Shown here: piece after piece, positions 1-13,300 of the stretch
Numbering within the stretch: position 1 is the stretch's first letter
How the letters are laid out: each line of letters opens with the position of its first letter
Assembly: GCA_011037195.1 (NCBI GenBank)
Contig: JAAEAF010001528.1
Span: forward strand, 1 to 64,000
From: Triatoma infestans
Taxonomy: Eukaryota; Arthropoda; Insecta; Hemiptera; Reduviidae
DNA: 64,000 nt
Reading direction: 5' to 3'
Program-made: the position numbers and the translations under genes
Notes under the pieces: model-generated
The model's input: only the letters and a program-made list of their open reading frames with translations
The model's database searches: none
Told to the model about the DNA's origin: nothing

Positions 1-420
1 CTCGCACAACTTATCTCCTTGGCAGAAGAAAAGTGGATCTAAGGAGAATTACTGTCCTAGTTACAGGGCATTGTCTTTTAAGAAAGCCCTTAAATGGGTT
101 TCTTTGCGGACCCACTTTGGAGAAAATGCGGCCAAAAAGATTAGACACCGTTTCACCTTCTTGGAGAGTGCGTGCATTATTATTGCTCGCAGACGATTTC
201 TAAAATTTGGCGCCAACATTCTTGAGCCAAAGGCGGGATCAGAAATTTCACTAGCCTCAGCACTGGCGTTCCTTAATGATACTGGGGTGATGTGAGGCGA
301 TCTATGGGGTGCATAATGGGCCCAACCATGTCTAAGTGCTGAACCTTTTTTGGAGGCCCCGGATTCTAGAATGGAAAAAAGGAAAGAAGAGCTACTATTG
401 AGCTAATCCCACCCCTCAAA
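1..420 (+). mobile_element. LINE fragment: ORF2 C-terminus and 3' UTR
   Basis: An open frame over positions 71-295 ends in a tail of the type RRRFLKFGANILEPKAGSEI followed by LASALAFLNDTG. The final block resembles the last residues of RNase H-bearing LINE ORF2 proteins (hydrophobic, then AFLNxTG). The rest is cut by the window edge. Downstream to about 420 there is a GC-richer, non-coding 3' part. The exact clade is unknown. Confidence 0.45.
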
Positions 421-821
421 AGGGGTTATGTTTGCAAGGAATTGATAAAAAAACTGTTCACTAACGAATACCCGCTTGTCTAAAGCAGTTTCTCGCAGAT
501 TAATACCCAGTTTTAATAAAATCAAGACAGGCAGTGTTTTATGCACTCTCAATATGTGCACCTACTTATTCAGTTAAAATATCAATTAGAGTAGGGCGAA
601 GTGCTTACTTAGAAATCTTGGTGTCCCTGCTAGTCTCCCAGCCTAACAATACCATCAACACTTACACTCGCTCAACACTCAAACGCAAACATAACATAAA
701 GCTTGCAGGTAGCTGTTGTAACTACTTGAGTTTAGCCACAGGCAAATTTGGTTCACCTCAAACACAATCATTCAACTTGTAGTACAAATTATTAAAACTA
801 TTAGATTCTATGTACAAACGT

Positions 822-1048
822 CCTCACGCGTTGGTCTAGTGGCTAGCGCTAGAATTACAGGGTTCGATTCCCGTGAGGGAAAAGTCGGTGTTGATCTAGC
901 ATCGGGAGAAAAAGTGGGAGGCTACAGTTGGTAGCGCAGCTAGGTAGCGAAAAGCAACGAAAACGGTGAGGGGATCGCGGCTTGCTTACCACACGCCCCC
1001 CCAATACAAATCGCTGTCTGGCCCTTTACGACATAGGTTAGGTTATGT
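822..1048 (+). repeat. tRNA-derived SINE or tRNA-like relic
   Basis: Positions 822-878 look like a tRNA: a 7-bp acceptor stem CCTCACG/CGTGAGG, an A-box-like TGGTCTAGTGG and a perfect B box GGTTCGATTCC. The whole head is only 57 nt because the anticodon arm is missing. A GC-rich body of about 170 bp follows. This is the layout of a SINE (tRNA head plus unrelated body) and not a working tRNA. Confidence 0.6.
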
Positions 1049-1574
1049 ACAAACACTGACACTCAAGAGAGCCACAATAGATCTCATTTGTTGCAGTGGT
1101 GTCGGTTTTATGGCCATTTCCTCCAAGTCTAAGGTTAAATAAACTAAATCGAGACCAGGATACGCCATTGCAAAATACGGTTAAAAATGAGGGATTATAT
1201 TTAAAAATTGGAAAAAAGATGAATTATATAAAATAACTTCTTTATATTATTCTAACTAAATGAAATTAAAATTAACAAAAACCTGGCTAATTTTCAATTT
1301 CCAAAGAGAAATGAAGTTGTTAAAAAACTTGTTGTTAAAAGGATTAAACAGAAAAGTAATAAAACTGGGATAGTGACTGATATCCCGGTTTTAACATATG
1401 TAAATTGACAATTATAAGATCTATAATTAAGTAAAAGAGTATTTCTAATGGACGAGCAGCTGGAATGATTTTTTTCATTTCTGAAAGAATCTCTTTTGAT
1501 AGCGAGTAAAAAAAACAGCTTTTATTCTTCTCTAAAATAGACGATTTTTTTTTAGATAAAAATTAAATATTTAC
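1049..1574. other. Neurl4 intron, no recognisable content
   Basis: AT-rich sequence downstream of NEURL4 exon 20. I searched both strands for an NHR6 exon and saw none. Positions 421-821 are likewise featureless. Confidence 0.6.
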
Positions 1575-4346
1575 GTGGCTCTTTCGTATGCAGATTCTAT
1601 ATCGGGTAATGCTAAAGGAGCATCACCTCTGGCTTGGCTCGTAGTAGATTCTCCCTTACTTACAATGGCAACCCCAGTAGTAGATCCAAATAATTCCACC
1701 ACAACATATGCTCTCTGCAAAACAATAAATTCAATCGTTTCCGTATTCAAATGTTAAATTAAATTGTTAATGTATACTAAAAAATCATCTAACTATGAAA
1801 TGAAGAAGTAATAAATATTATGTAAAAAAAACAAAAAAAAAACAATCACCTTTGGTAAATTGTATACGGCAGTTCCTATATCAACTCCATCTATATAGAA
1901 ATGAAGAGATGAATCGTGACATCGTTTCACTCCTAAACGATTTCCTGGTCTTAACCAATCCAGTGACTGACAGTAATAAGGCTTAAGAACTTCATCATTT
2001 TGCATTAGCGCACTGCCTGTTGTATACAAAATAACATAGAAAATAATGGATTTGAGTTTCTTCCTAAGTGTTCATGATTTTATTTAACTGTTTAATTATA
2101 GAGGAAATTATTATAAAAAAATAAAATAAATAAGCCTTCATATTCATCCTCGCGAAACCTACTAAGACTGCCTCCTGGCAGATATGGATATTCCTTCTTA
2201 AGCCTGACATGGCCGTTAGCGTATGGTCATAAACACAACAAGGGCTTCTTAAGCTGATTGGCATTAATCATACTTAGAACTTTTAGATTAATTTATTATT
2301 GTAACATGAATGTTGAGGATTCAAACTGGAAACGATGTGGTTTAACCATGTATTGTTACTGCTAATTGCCACTTTCATAAAATGAAGCCTGTCAGCTGAT
2401 TACTCTTCGTTGATGAAGAGTTTGCTAAGAGCCCTTAACTAAATTGTTCTTACTCTCTAGTGAATCCATAATATTGCGTTTAAGTGTGGATTACATTGGA
2501 AGTTCTACACCAACGATTCTTTCTCTGCAGTTATAGAACTGCTAATCTAAAAATCAGCATTTGGAATTCCGAAGGTTCGCTGAAAAAGCATACTAAACCA
2601 ACTAAACTACGATGCAAGTAAAGAAGAAATGAAAAGGTTCATGGATGCAGAATCAAAACTGCTAAACTTTGTAATTCCTTTCACACGATTTGTTTATTTT
2701 TCATGTTTTCCTTTACTTTTTTAATTTTTTTCCTAAAAATAACATTTCAATTTTCCAAGACCTGTAGTGTGTGGAGTATGTTATGTAATGAGATTACAAT
2801 ATCATTTATTTCTCATAATTTCAATAAATTCATCTTATTATATAAAAGAAATTTCCTAGGTGTCCTATATCTTCAGAGATTTACAGAGAATGTACATGTG
2901 TATGACAAAAAAAAAACGTTCTACATTTAGAAATATAGATTTTTCATTCTATTTAAAGTTGCAATCGCTCGAATTCCATTAAAATGCTGAATATGTGGAT
3001 GGATCCATAAGTAGAATATGAAGTCTACACGAACTTGAAAACTTTACTCTGACGATGGATGAAAATCAGAAACCGGTGAGGAATAACAGATATATGGATG
3101 CTAATACGGATAAAATACCTAATTTGTGAAAATGTATTGTGCTTTCTGAAACTGCAAATTCAAATAGAGAAAATCAACATTTCTACATTGATAGGAACAG
3201 CACTGAAAAGCAAAATACCTAGTCATATGATTAAAGATTCCATATCATATGCTGAACCGCATATTATTTGTCCATATTTTTAAATCTTCTTGAATAATGT
3301 ATATACGAGTAACATCTTTAATTAATTTAATAGTAACACTGACATATCTACTTTTATCAACCTTCTTTTCAAATACTCAAAATTTAATGTAAACAACTGC
3401 TTCACTGTAATTGGAGAATCTAATTTTCAAAATATATAAAATCTTACAAATCTCACCTTGCAAAAATCGCGTCGGCTCTCTGATGGAAGTTATCGAAGAC
3501 GGTGGATTTGGTTCGGTTGTGGACGGTGAATATGTAGTTACACCAAACAAAAGCGATCCTGCCCAGTGTTTAGTGTAACCTACAAGGCAAATTTCAAATA
3601 TTTCCGAATCTGTAAGAGGTTGGGAGCTAAAAAGAAGGCCACCGCTGGGTATTTCTGAGGATCTGGAAGCTCGTCCAGTTTCATCAACTTTTATACCTTT
3701 ACCACACACCTCATGCCATCTATAAAATTGATCACATTCAGTATTATACAATAAATATTATGATTAAACATCTTTACAAGAACGAAGATGGAAGATATCC
3801 TCAGAAATATATTTTAAAAATCATAAATTTATATCCTAATTTAAATCCTAATTTTTTAATCAGAAATAAAAAAAAGGTATATTTTCTGATTTCGATACGG
3901 AAAATGGCCATAGACTTTAAAATATAATGCAAAACTGATATTTATGTTGAAAAACATGAACTAATCTTCAAATTAATTATAAAATTAATATGGTTAAAAA
4001 GAGGATAAATTTCTTTTGGTAAAACTTCTAAAGTAAAAAGGTATAAGTTTGAAATTTGTCAAAAAATTGGATACATTTAGTTGAAAGTGAATCATGGGAA
4101 TTCTAATCAACTGCTGAAAAGTAATGGATTAGTTTCTTCTTCTATTATGTAATTAAAATAGAAAAAAATAGTATCGAAAGAATTATACTTGTGAAGGTAA
4201 AGCTGAGTGGGCAAAACAGTAGATTCTGATTGATCTCCTATTCTACTACTTTCTGGTTCAACATTTTCTACCTGCGGGGCGCAACTACTGCTCATGACGC
4301 TATCTTCCGTTTCTGCTAACGATTCTGCATTAGTTACAATAGATAC
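1575..4346 (-). CDS. Neurl4: NEURL4 linker and NHR5 (exons 17-20)
   Basis: Exon 17 (4346-4189) starts [15 protein letters not shown] and is an acidic, Ser-rich linker. Exon 18 (3719-3457) encodes [29 protein letters not shown] and [16 protein letters not shown], ending in a Pro/Ser stretch. Exon 19 (2016-1850) encodes [31 protein letters not shown] and VDIGTAV. Exon 20 (1714-1575) encodes [19 protein letters not shown] and a polar tail. This is the divergent NHR known from the vertebrate protein (CGKNV start and a Pro-rich insert). Exon 20 ends in phase 2 at a GTAAAT donor. I found no NHR6 exon between 1574 and 1. Confidence 0.88.
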
Positions 4347-7300
4347 CTACGCAAATTATAAACTTACATAAATAAAAACATAAAAATAATCTCAAGAATA
4401 TTAGGTCCTTCAGATTTCTAGTTTTTCCTGTATTTCGAATCCGAATTTGTTTTTCATTTGACCTAATTAGAAAAGTAAAATTTAGAAACGAAAAATGCAG
4501 TCATTTCAAATATGTGTTTAACAAACAAAAGCGATCATTCCAATGTTTAATGTAACTTACCAGACGAATCTGGATTTCTCAACCCGCAAACTCAAGTTTT
4601 TTCAATTCAAATTTGACTATTCACCAGTTTCTTATAAAATTAAGTAGTAATTCTAGTTTTAAATATAACATCCCTCCAGTGAGATTTTTATTTGTTTTTT
4701 GGATTCTTCAAAACTGTTCTAACGATTTTCTTTAAGCTTATAATGTTTAACTAAACATTCACTTTTGTTCTGCTTTTTTTGTTTGACAAAATTGGTATTA
4801 GTTTCTCTGATGTTTAAGCATTCGTTTCAATAAGGTCATTTTATAACTACTATAACATTAAAAATAGCTAAATAATCCGAGTTTATAAATAATTTATCAG
4901 TTGAATTTCTGATTTTACAGTAGGAGATTTAATACTAAACGAAATACCAGATAAGTTCTCTGTTCAAATTTGAATAATTTACTTAATTAACCATAATCAC
5001 ACAAATGAACAAAATGCCAGTTATCTTAAATGATGCTCAATATTCATAGAGTCATGGACAGAAGAGATGAAAACATCAACATGTGTCTCGATACGTTCAG
5101 TCAGCTACCAAAAGGGTAAGCTAATTTGTATTCAAAAACAATTTATGTTATTAGAATTTTAATTATATAAAATATAAAATATAAAAAACAAAAAAACAAT
5201 GAAACTAGTACCCAAATGAGATTAGGTTATTGGGACCCAATTTATCCTCGTTGGAGAACATCTACGAAATAAATATGGAAACAACTGGCGCAATAATGTA
5301 TCCAAGAAGCGAAGCAAAAGTATTACTGATTACCGGAGAAATCGATTCAATCGCAGAATGTGTGGGGCATATCTTATATATAAGAGCCGACACAAGTATA
5401 AGAATGATAAAGAGAAGAAAGAATTACCAAGATGCTTGTGACAAGTGATTTTGCAGAAAGACTAAAATTTTTGAGAATAACAAGAGGCAATATGCTTCAG
5501 AATTGAATATAGGAATAAAAGACCAGTATGCGATTCAAACCGGAGAAAGGATAATAACAGTAATTGGGCAGATTCAGCAAAGAATGTACACAATAAGTAA
5601 TATATAATATAGACATTTTTATAAACAATTTAAAACCATGATATAATTATGTTCAATTACTAATAACATTTAGTTAAAATAGATAATGTTAACTCTTTAA
5701 TGTCCTTTTGACATGATTGTGTTCAATTACTTTAATTCTTGGTCAAAATAGATTATGTTAAATATTTTAATGTATTTATTTAATGTCCCTGCTGTGCCTA
5801 ACATGTTCAAATTTTAACACCCAACCGACCAAAATACAATCACCTGTAAAAATCAGCATGGCGCACTCCTTTCAAACCATTCAAATACACAATTGTACGT
5901 TTTTTTTCAAATTTAAAACGAGCAATGCAAATCTAAAATTGGGGATACTGTAATTAAATAATGTCTGAGTTCAATATAAATTTTTTCTGAAGTTGATGAA
6001 TCGGACAAAGAAAGAGAAATAAAGAAGAAAGAAGAAAAAACTAGGATAGTAAAACATCGTACTGCCAAGGAGAGAAAGAGTGGTGGGTCCAAAAGTGAGC
6101 CTTCATAAAGTGGTTAGTTCGGAAAAGTTCTAGTAAGAGTGAAAATTTGTATAAGAAGAGGAAAGCAGAAGGGAGTCCCCGAAAATACGAGGCATGTCCA
6201 GTAAGTAAGTGTACTGAATTTTTGTAGGTTACAAAAATTTTTATTTGAACAAAAAAATTATCTGGTTACATTAGTACATATGTAAGCTATTTTCCGACAT
6301 ATGTGCAGCTTCAGGGAGGTAAAGAGATAGTAATCTGAAGGTGCTAGGTCAGGGGAATGCGCGGGATGGTTCAGGACATCTCATTTAAACGAGGCAAGCA
6401 GTTCCTTCGAGGCGTTGGCCGTGTGTGGTCTGGCATTGTCGTGCAGCAGACAGACTCCCTTTGTCAGCATGCCTCTCCTTTTGTTCTGAATCGCCTTCCG
6501 CAATTTTTTTAGGGTCTCACAGTATCTTGCAGAGTTGATAGTCTCCCCTTGAGGCATATATTCAATTAAAATTATGCCTTGACAATCCCAAAACACGGAT
6601 GCCATGATTTTCTTGGCTGAAATCGTGATTTTGAACTTTTTGGCGGAGAGTGAAGAGGTGTGACGCCACTGTTGAGACTGCCTTTTGGTTTCAGGTGTGT
6701 AGTGTGCAACCCAAGTTTCATCTCGATTAATGATGGAGCGGAGAAATTCATCTCCATGGAGTTTGTAGCGTCTCAAAACCTCTTGCCCGACCTTGAATAT
6801 TTCACACTTGACGGGAGATTGGATTGACATTTTTCACGAAACGTATTGTCGCGTCAACAGTTCTCAACGTACTGACCTCGAAACGGTCTCGTTGCGGAGG
6901 GGAGGAATCAGGCTACATGGCTGTGTAGCTACATGTCGAAAACAAAATCCCTCCGGCCGTGAGAGCCTCAGTACACTTACTTACTGGATATGCCTCGTAC
7001 CAACCAACGGCAGAAAAAGAAGGTACATGTTCCGGCTACGAATCGAGCCTGGCTAATTTTGTGAATGAAAGTAAGTGTTTATTGAAAAGTCTCTTCATTA
7101 ATAATAACCGAATTCCGTTTTCTTCTAAAATGAAACTTTTTTATTCTGTATCAAGAGCCATAATATTTAGAGCGCGCAAACCTGGGGATATAAGCAAATT
7201 GGAGAATTAAGTAGATTTCAGTGCTTCTTCATAAAAAAAATTGTTTCATTTACCTTCTTATACACCAGCTTATTTAATTTTTTTAGAATCAAAGTTTACT

Positions 7301-10300
7301 TATGCATACACATTTCAACTTCATCTAAATTATGTACTGAAAACTATGAAATATCCCGATCATAGATACCCTAAGTTAGTTACTCAAGAAATCATCAAAC
7401 GCAATATACTCTGGTTTAGGAATTAAATAATATTATCTCATTAACTGTGAATTGGAAATAAATTCTAATTTAAATAACATAGATTTGAGGTCATCTCACA
7501 TAAAACTTATTCAATCTGCATTAGTTCATTCTTTCATGCAGGATTGTATTTTAAGAGCATTAAGTTCGCCATCAGGGTGAATTTATAAAGAATTATATTT
7601 TGAAATTGAATACATGAATGAAGAATTGCCAATAAATTATATCAGTTGGATAATTAAGGCCAGGGGGGAGTTGATATACCTAAATTGTAGCCATATAGCT
7701 AAATTGTAGTTGATATACTTAAGAGAGCCATCCAGGCATCTGTGTTCTCTGTGCAGTATGTTTGTGAGTGAAAATTTGTATCATTTTATAGCGGAAGGAG
7801 CCAGTCTCATAGAATTTAGACTACAATATTTGAATAAGAATACTCTATCAAAACAAGAGTTGGTATCATATTTAAATGGATTTAGAGGTTGATTACCGCT
7901 AATCAGGTAAAGCAGGGAAGCCTGGAAATATAAATTCAGCTTAATATTGGAATTTAATTACTGGTTGTACTTTTTAATTTTATATTTTTTCAAAGTTTAC
8001 CCAGGGTTTTTATATAATTTTTATAATGTAATATAATTTTTATAATGTAGTTTATTTTATTATTAATATTATTATTATTATCATTATAATTTTTTATATA
8101 ATTAATGTTTCAGTTTATTTATTAAGTTTTTATTCTTCTTTGTATATTTATTCATTTTTTTTTTATTATTATACTATATTAAGGGGAAGACATTATTTAT
8201 ATTATACAGCACAAACTCCGCTGATGGTCAGCGACTAAGCGTAGGTCTTCGTTAATTTCTGTTTACATAAAATGTACAGAAATAATTTTTGTAAAAATAA
8301 AGGCATAATCTATCTATCTAGTACCCAAATGAAGTTAAATTTTCCGAGCCTGTAGGTCAATATTTCTTTAGCAATCAATAAGTTTTGCTTGATAATAAAA
8401 CTTTCATTTCATTAAAATCGAAATAAAAGTTTTACAGAATTTTTCTCTAAATAAAATATAACACTTATTTTCGATCCCTGGTTTTTAACATTGCTTCGTA
8501 ATAGCTATTTCTTGCAGCCTCTGGTGTCCTAAATAATAAGATAAATGCTAAATTCACATCTCCCCAGCACACATTCGAAACAGGCCACCAAAGTTGACAT
8601 GTCCGTTGCATACAATGCTCTAATATATTTTTACGGTAAAACTGAAAATAACCTGAGCACACTGTCCATAAAGATCAATTACTGGGTAGACTTGAGGCGG
8701 AAGTCCTCTACAGGCTTCTCCTTGATCAACACCATCTAAATAGAAATGCAAAGAACTGTCATCATGACGGCGCAATCCAATCACATTTCCAGTCTTCGTT
8801 TTGTCCAGATCTAAAGGATAACCATGTGTCACCATGACGCCATCTTTCATCACGGCAAAACCTAAAGAATAAAATACTTGTAAGATATTATTATTAACAC
8901 AAGCTGTATTCACTTAACTTAATTTTTAAATAAATTATGTGCTTATATGTTTACTTACAAATTTATTTAAAAATAAAGGTAAATATGATATAGAAAACTA
9001 TTTATAAATTACTTATACATAATTGGATCTAAAACCAACATTTTTCTTATCAGTTATCACAATCTGTAATAAGTGTACCATAATTTACCAGAAAGCATCC
9101 AAGTGTCATGGTCAAGATCTGTCATAGTGCCAGGAAGTTCCAAATCGTCTGGCCTTATTGCAGTTACGCCTGTTAGGAATAACAATGAAATAATTACTGA
9201 AGTTACATTTTTTAATTTTCTTTTAAGCTTATTTTCATTCAATACTAATCCATTCATTAAACAAAAGGAACAAAAGGCACTAAAAATTCCAACCCGAAAA
9301 TTGCGGCATTAAAGGAAAATTATCTTAATTTGTATATAATTGAATGAATCAAGGAGGCAGTCTTCCAGGTTTTCAACATTGTGTATAAATGTGAATAAAT
9401 GGTAAAGTCAAAAATAAATGCCAACTACCATGAAGTTATATAATGTTACTGAGAATACTGAGTTTTTTCTAGTGTTGAAGAAGAGCGGTTTTCAAAACAT
9501 TTGAGTAAATAAAAAGCAGATATATATCAGCGGCTTACCTGCTTCAATAGATCCCGACCATCTGTCAACTATTTTTTCTACTATTACTGAGAACATTTCC
9601 CCACGACGTAATGGTCTGTTGGTGATAACAACGGCGTCGTTGAAATCTACCATTGCCCTAGGTCTGGAAGCAGTTCTGCCTCCATTGGTAAGGCGGGCAT
9701 TGCGACCATGCACACTGTGAAAGTGGATCTCCCTAAAATAATAAAATGAATAATTTGAACTTATATTTCAATTCAAAAATTATTAAATTAATGCTATTCA
9801 TCTTTGAATCATATTTATTACTTAAACGATGCTCAATTGTAGGTTAAATGATTAAGTTGTATTCCTTTCAAGAAATTCCTAATTTAAATGTAAGCGAAAA
9901 GACCGCAGGCTATTAATTAAAAGCAAATATTTCTTGCTTTAGTAACTAGATGTATAAAATAATCTCAGAGATCAATAGCTTTCCTTCAGATCCACAGGAT
10001 TACACTGATGTAATCCATCTCCATTAAATCTTATTTATTCTATCAGGAATGTCCGCAAAAATCCATGGTTTGATAACCATTGTTAGCTCGAAAAAGCTCT
10101 TAATTTGTTAACTCTTACTAATACCAATTCCATGATTTTTAGTAGGGCATATATGCTGCAATTAGGGTATATATATCAATGTGTGCAATTAAAAAGAAAG
10201 AAAAGAAAGAGTTCCTTGTTAGTCGATCGGTTTAATTCGGCTAAGGACTCAAAACAATTTTGGTACCTGGTTAATAGGGTTAAAACTAAAGAATTTTTAT

Positions 10301-13300
10301 GTGGTAATCAAATAGATATGACTGCTTGGGTAACCCACTTTCAAGCCTTCTTAACCCCTGCCAAACCGTATCAGTGCTTTTCGCTGATCCTCAGTTTTCT
10401 CGGCCTGAGCTAGATTCACCTTTTACTATTGAAGAACTGCATTATGTAATCAATAATGCTAAGAATAACAAATCCAGGACCCAACCTAATCGTTAACGAA
10501 TTTTTTAAATATTCTCCCTCGGGTTTTCAGAAAAAACTACTGGATTGTTTTAAATACTCGTACTTATATGATTTAGGTGAGGTTCCCGTCTTCTTTTGGC
10601 CAGTCACTTATCCTTACTTTATTTAAACGCAGAGATGTAAATAATACTTTCAATTATCGAGGAATTTCTTGTCTAAATTTGATAGCAAAAATTTTTACTG
10701 GTCTCTTTTTATTGCGTTTGGAATCCTATTTAAACAAAAGTCCTTTTGAGTGAAAATCAAACCGGTTTTCGGCGTGGCTATTCCGTAAACGATAACCTGT
10801 TTACTTTAGTCAACTTAATAAAGATTAAATTTCTTTTACTGGCCTTCGATGTTGTGAAACGCAATATGTTAATGCTCAAACTGTTCAACGTCGGCGTTTC
10901 GTCCAAATTTGTTACATTCTAAAAAAAATCTGTATTCTAATTCACGCTCAGCAGGCGAGGGAGAAATAGAGTTTCTGAATTTATTCCTGTGGACTCCGGA
11001 AAGAGGGTTTTGTTTTGTACAGGACTTTGTCTTCTGAGCCCTCTCCTCTTCTTTATATTTATCGATGATCTTCCTTCTGCATTTGAGGGTGGTGTTTTTG
11101 TTGATAAATTGGTTCCCTAATATATGACGACGACTTGGTGATTATCTCGGATAATCCTGTTGACTTGCAGAGGAACATTAATATTCTTGTAAAATATTGT
11201 CAGCAATGGCATTTAAATGTTAATTTAGAGAAGACAAAAGTATTAGTTTTTAGAAAAGGGGTAGATTGTGATCTGTTGAAAAATAGAAATTTAATGGTGT
11301 CCCAATGAAATAACTACCACAAGTATCTCGTATAATGTTGTCATCCCGGCTCCTATACACACCACTTTAAAGATAAAGTTTCAGTAGCAAAATTGGGCTT
11401 AAATAGAGTGTGGAATCCTTTTCTTTCACTAAATGAAGTCCTTCTAAAGGCCAAATATCGTGTATACATAGTGTATTACGTTCCATAATCGGTTAGGCTG
11501 CTCAAGTCTGAGGCTATCAACGTTTTGTGATTTTAGACCAATTTCTGAGGTATTTCCTCAAAAAGTTGTTTGCACTACCTTCTACTACTCCTTCTTACAT
11601 ATTGAATATTGAAACTGGGTTAGATCTGGTTTACATTTACATTTTGCGCCTCCATTTTTAAATTTTGTTTGAAGATCTTGTCTGTCATCGATAATCGCTT
11701 TTCTAAAATTGAGCCTGCGAAATTGTAAGCAAAAATATTCTTTGGTTCAAAGAATGGTCTAACTTAGTCCAAAAGATCTCCTTGACTTCTGTTTTTCCCT
11801 CGATAATTTGTCGGGTTGGGAGTCCCACTTTTCGGCGCTTTTGCAAACAATAAAACGGGTTAGTTTGGAGGAGTCTGTGAATCGCGCCATGAACCTGAGC
11901 GTTTTGTTTTGTACAGGACTTTGTTAGATACGAGCGGCAAGCTAATATATTTTATGTTGACTCTGATACCCAACTAAAGCTTTCAGATCTAAGGTGGCTC
12001 TTTAAACTGAGAAATGAATTAATTATTTACATTATGTACCATGGGTCGATAGCCTGGAATATAAAGAAAAATGTGCGATGTGCAATTCAAATGTAAGGGA
12101 GGACCTGTATTATTTTCTGTATGAGTGTCCTATTTTGTCCGAATTTCGTTTGAGATGCTTGGGTGCGAAATTTGTTTCCGCTAAATTCATAATAGATTCT
12201 TTACGAAATATGTATACTTGCACTAATTTGATTAATTATGCCAGACATGCCTGGAAGTATAGACTCAGCCACATTAAGGAGTTTAATTATTGATTTATAA
12301 TTCACTCTCTTTTTATTTTAGCATTTCTTTTATTTTTTGTTAGTATATATTTTTATTTGTATTTTTTATGGCTAGTATACTTATTTTTTGGTCATCATTT
12401 ATTACGATTATTTTTTTGAGGTATGATTTTTGTTTACCAAACTCTGGCAGACTGCGTTAGCCATGCCTTATGTACTTAGTAAATCTTTTTATGTATTATT
12501 TTTCAAATAAAATACAATTATTATTATTAATCCTACCTTTCAATTCACCAGGGCAAGCCGAGAACTAAATGACATATTACAAATCTCTGATAACTGACTT
12601 TTAAAGTATTTGGCAAGCTGCTAAAACTTGACCAGATGAAACTTCTTTTCCCGGGATTTTTGTTAAATCGTAGCAACAGATAAGAAAATGCTAAATAAAA
12701 TTTCTGAGATCTCCGAAAACATCAAAAAACATAACATTCTAACATCTTGACTCCTAAATATTTTTAATGAAATAAGCAGACTGAGGATCTAGTTCCCGAT
12801 TCTGTTCCTGCATACATTTCAACAGGTACTATCACATAAGTACTATAAGGTGTGGACCTTACAAAGTTTTTCAATTTTCAGGATACCTCTTTGGTGCAAC
12901 CGAAGAAACTTAGGTTAAAAGATGACCACCGATCATACTGCTAGAGCTGATAAAATTGTGCAAAGATACAAGATAGTACGTTTAACAAATGTTTCGAAGC
13001 GAAAATATTGTATGACATTACAAAAACAAAATATGTTCATCCAGCATGTACCTTTTTTCGTAGAAGGGGCCGATCGCACTGCGTCCTTCATACTCTTTGG
13101 ATGCCGCCGGATAGCCAGCCGCACCTCCTCAGCTGCTAAAGGGCGAGCATCTCGCCAACAGCATCTCACCATATTAAGGCTCCTTAGGAATCTCGCCTGG
13201 AGGGCTCTAGAGATAATATATTCTCCACAAATTCTTGGTAGCTACCCAGGCTCCTAAATCTTCTCGGCTGACAGCCCGTGAGGAGATGTATCAGGTTTCC

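Larger units (their letters stand above)
5205..8332 (+). mobile_element. Chimeric retro-insertion bounded by a 15-bp duplication
   Basis: The 15-mer CTAGTACCCAAATGA occurs exactly at 5205-5219 and 8318-8332, immediately after the LINE 3' end (tail ATCTATCTAT). This fits a target-site duplication of one retrotransposition event about 3.1 kb long, or 2.3 kb without the nested mariner (6188-6997). The 3' part (from about 7065) is LINE ORF2 C-terminus plus 3' UTR. The 5' part (5226-6187 and 7000-7060) is not LINE-like and carries KH-like and Lys/Glu-rich coding relics. Confidence 0.5.

Noticed and set aside
822..878. Functional tRNA gene
   Set aside because: Acceptor stem and B box are present but the anticodon arm is missing and the length is only 57 nt.
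1028..1045. TTAGG-like telomeric repeat (GGTTAGGTTA)
   Set aside because: Only two units, expected by chance or as part of the SINE body.
8465..8662. Open frame continuing past the Neurl4 exon 16 donor to a stop at 8465
   Set aside because: The conserved continuation after QCAQ is VSIVTN, found in phase at 4346; the extension shows no family residues.
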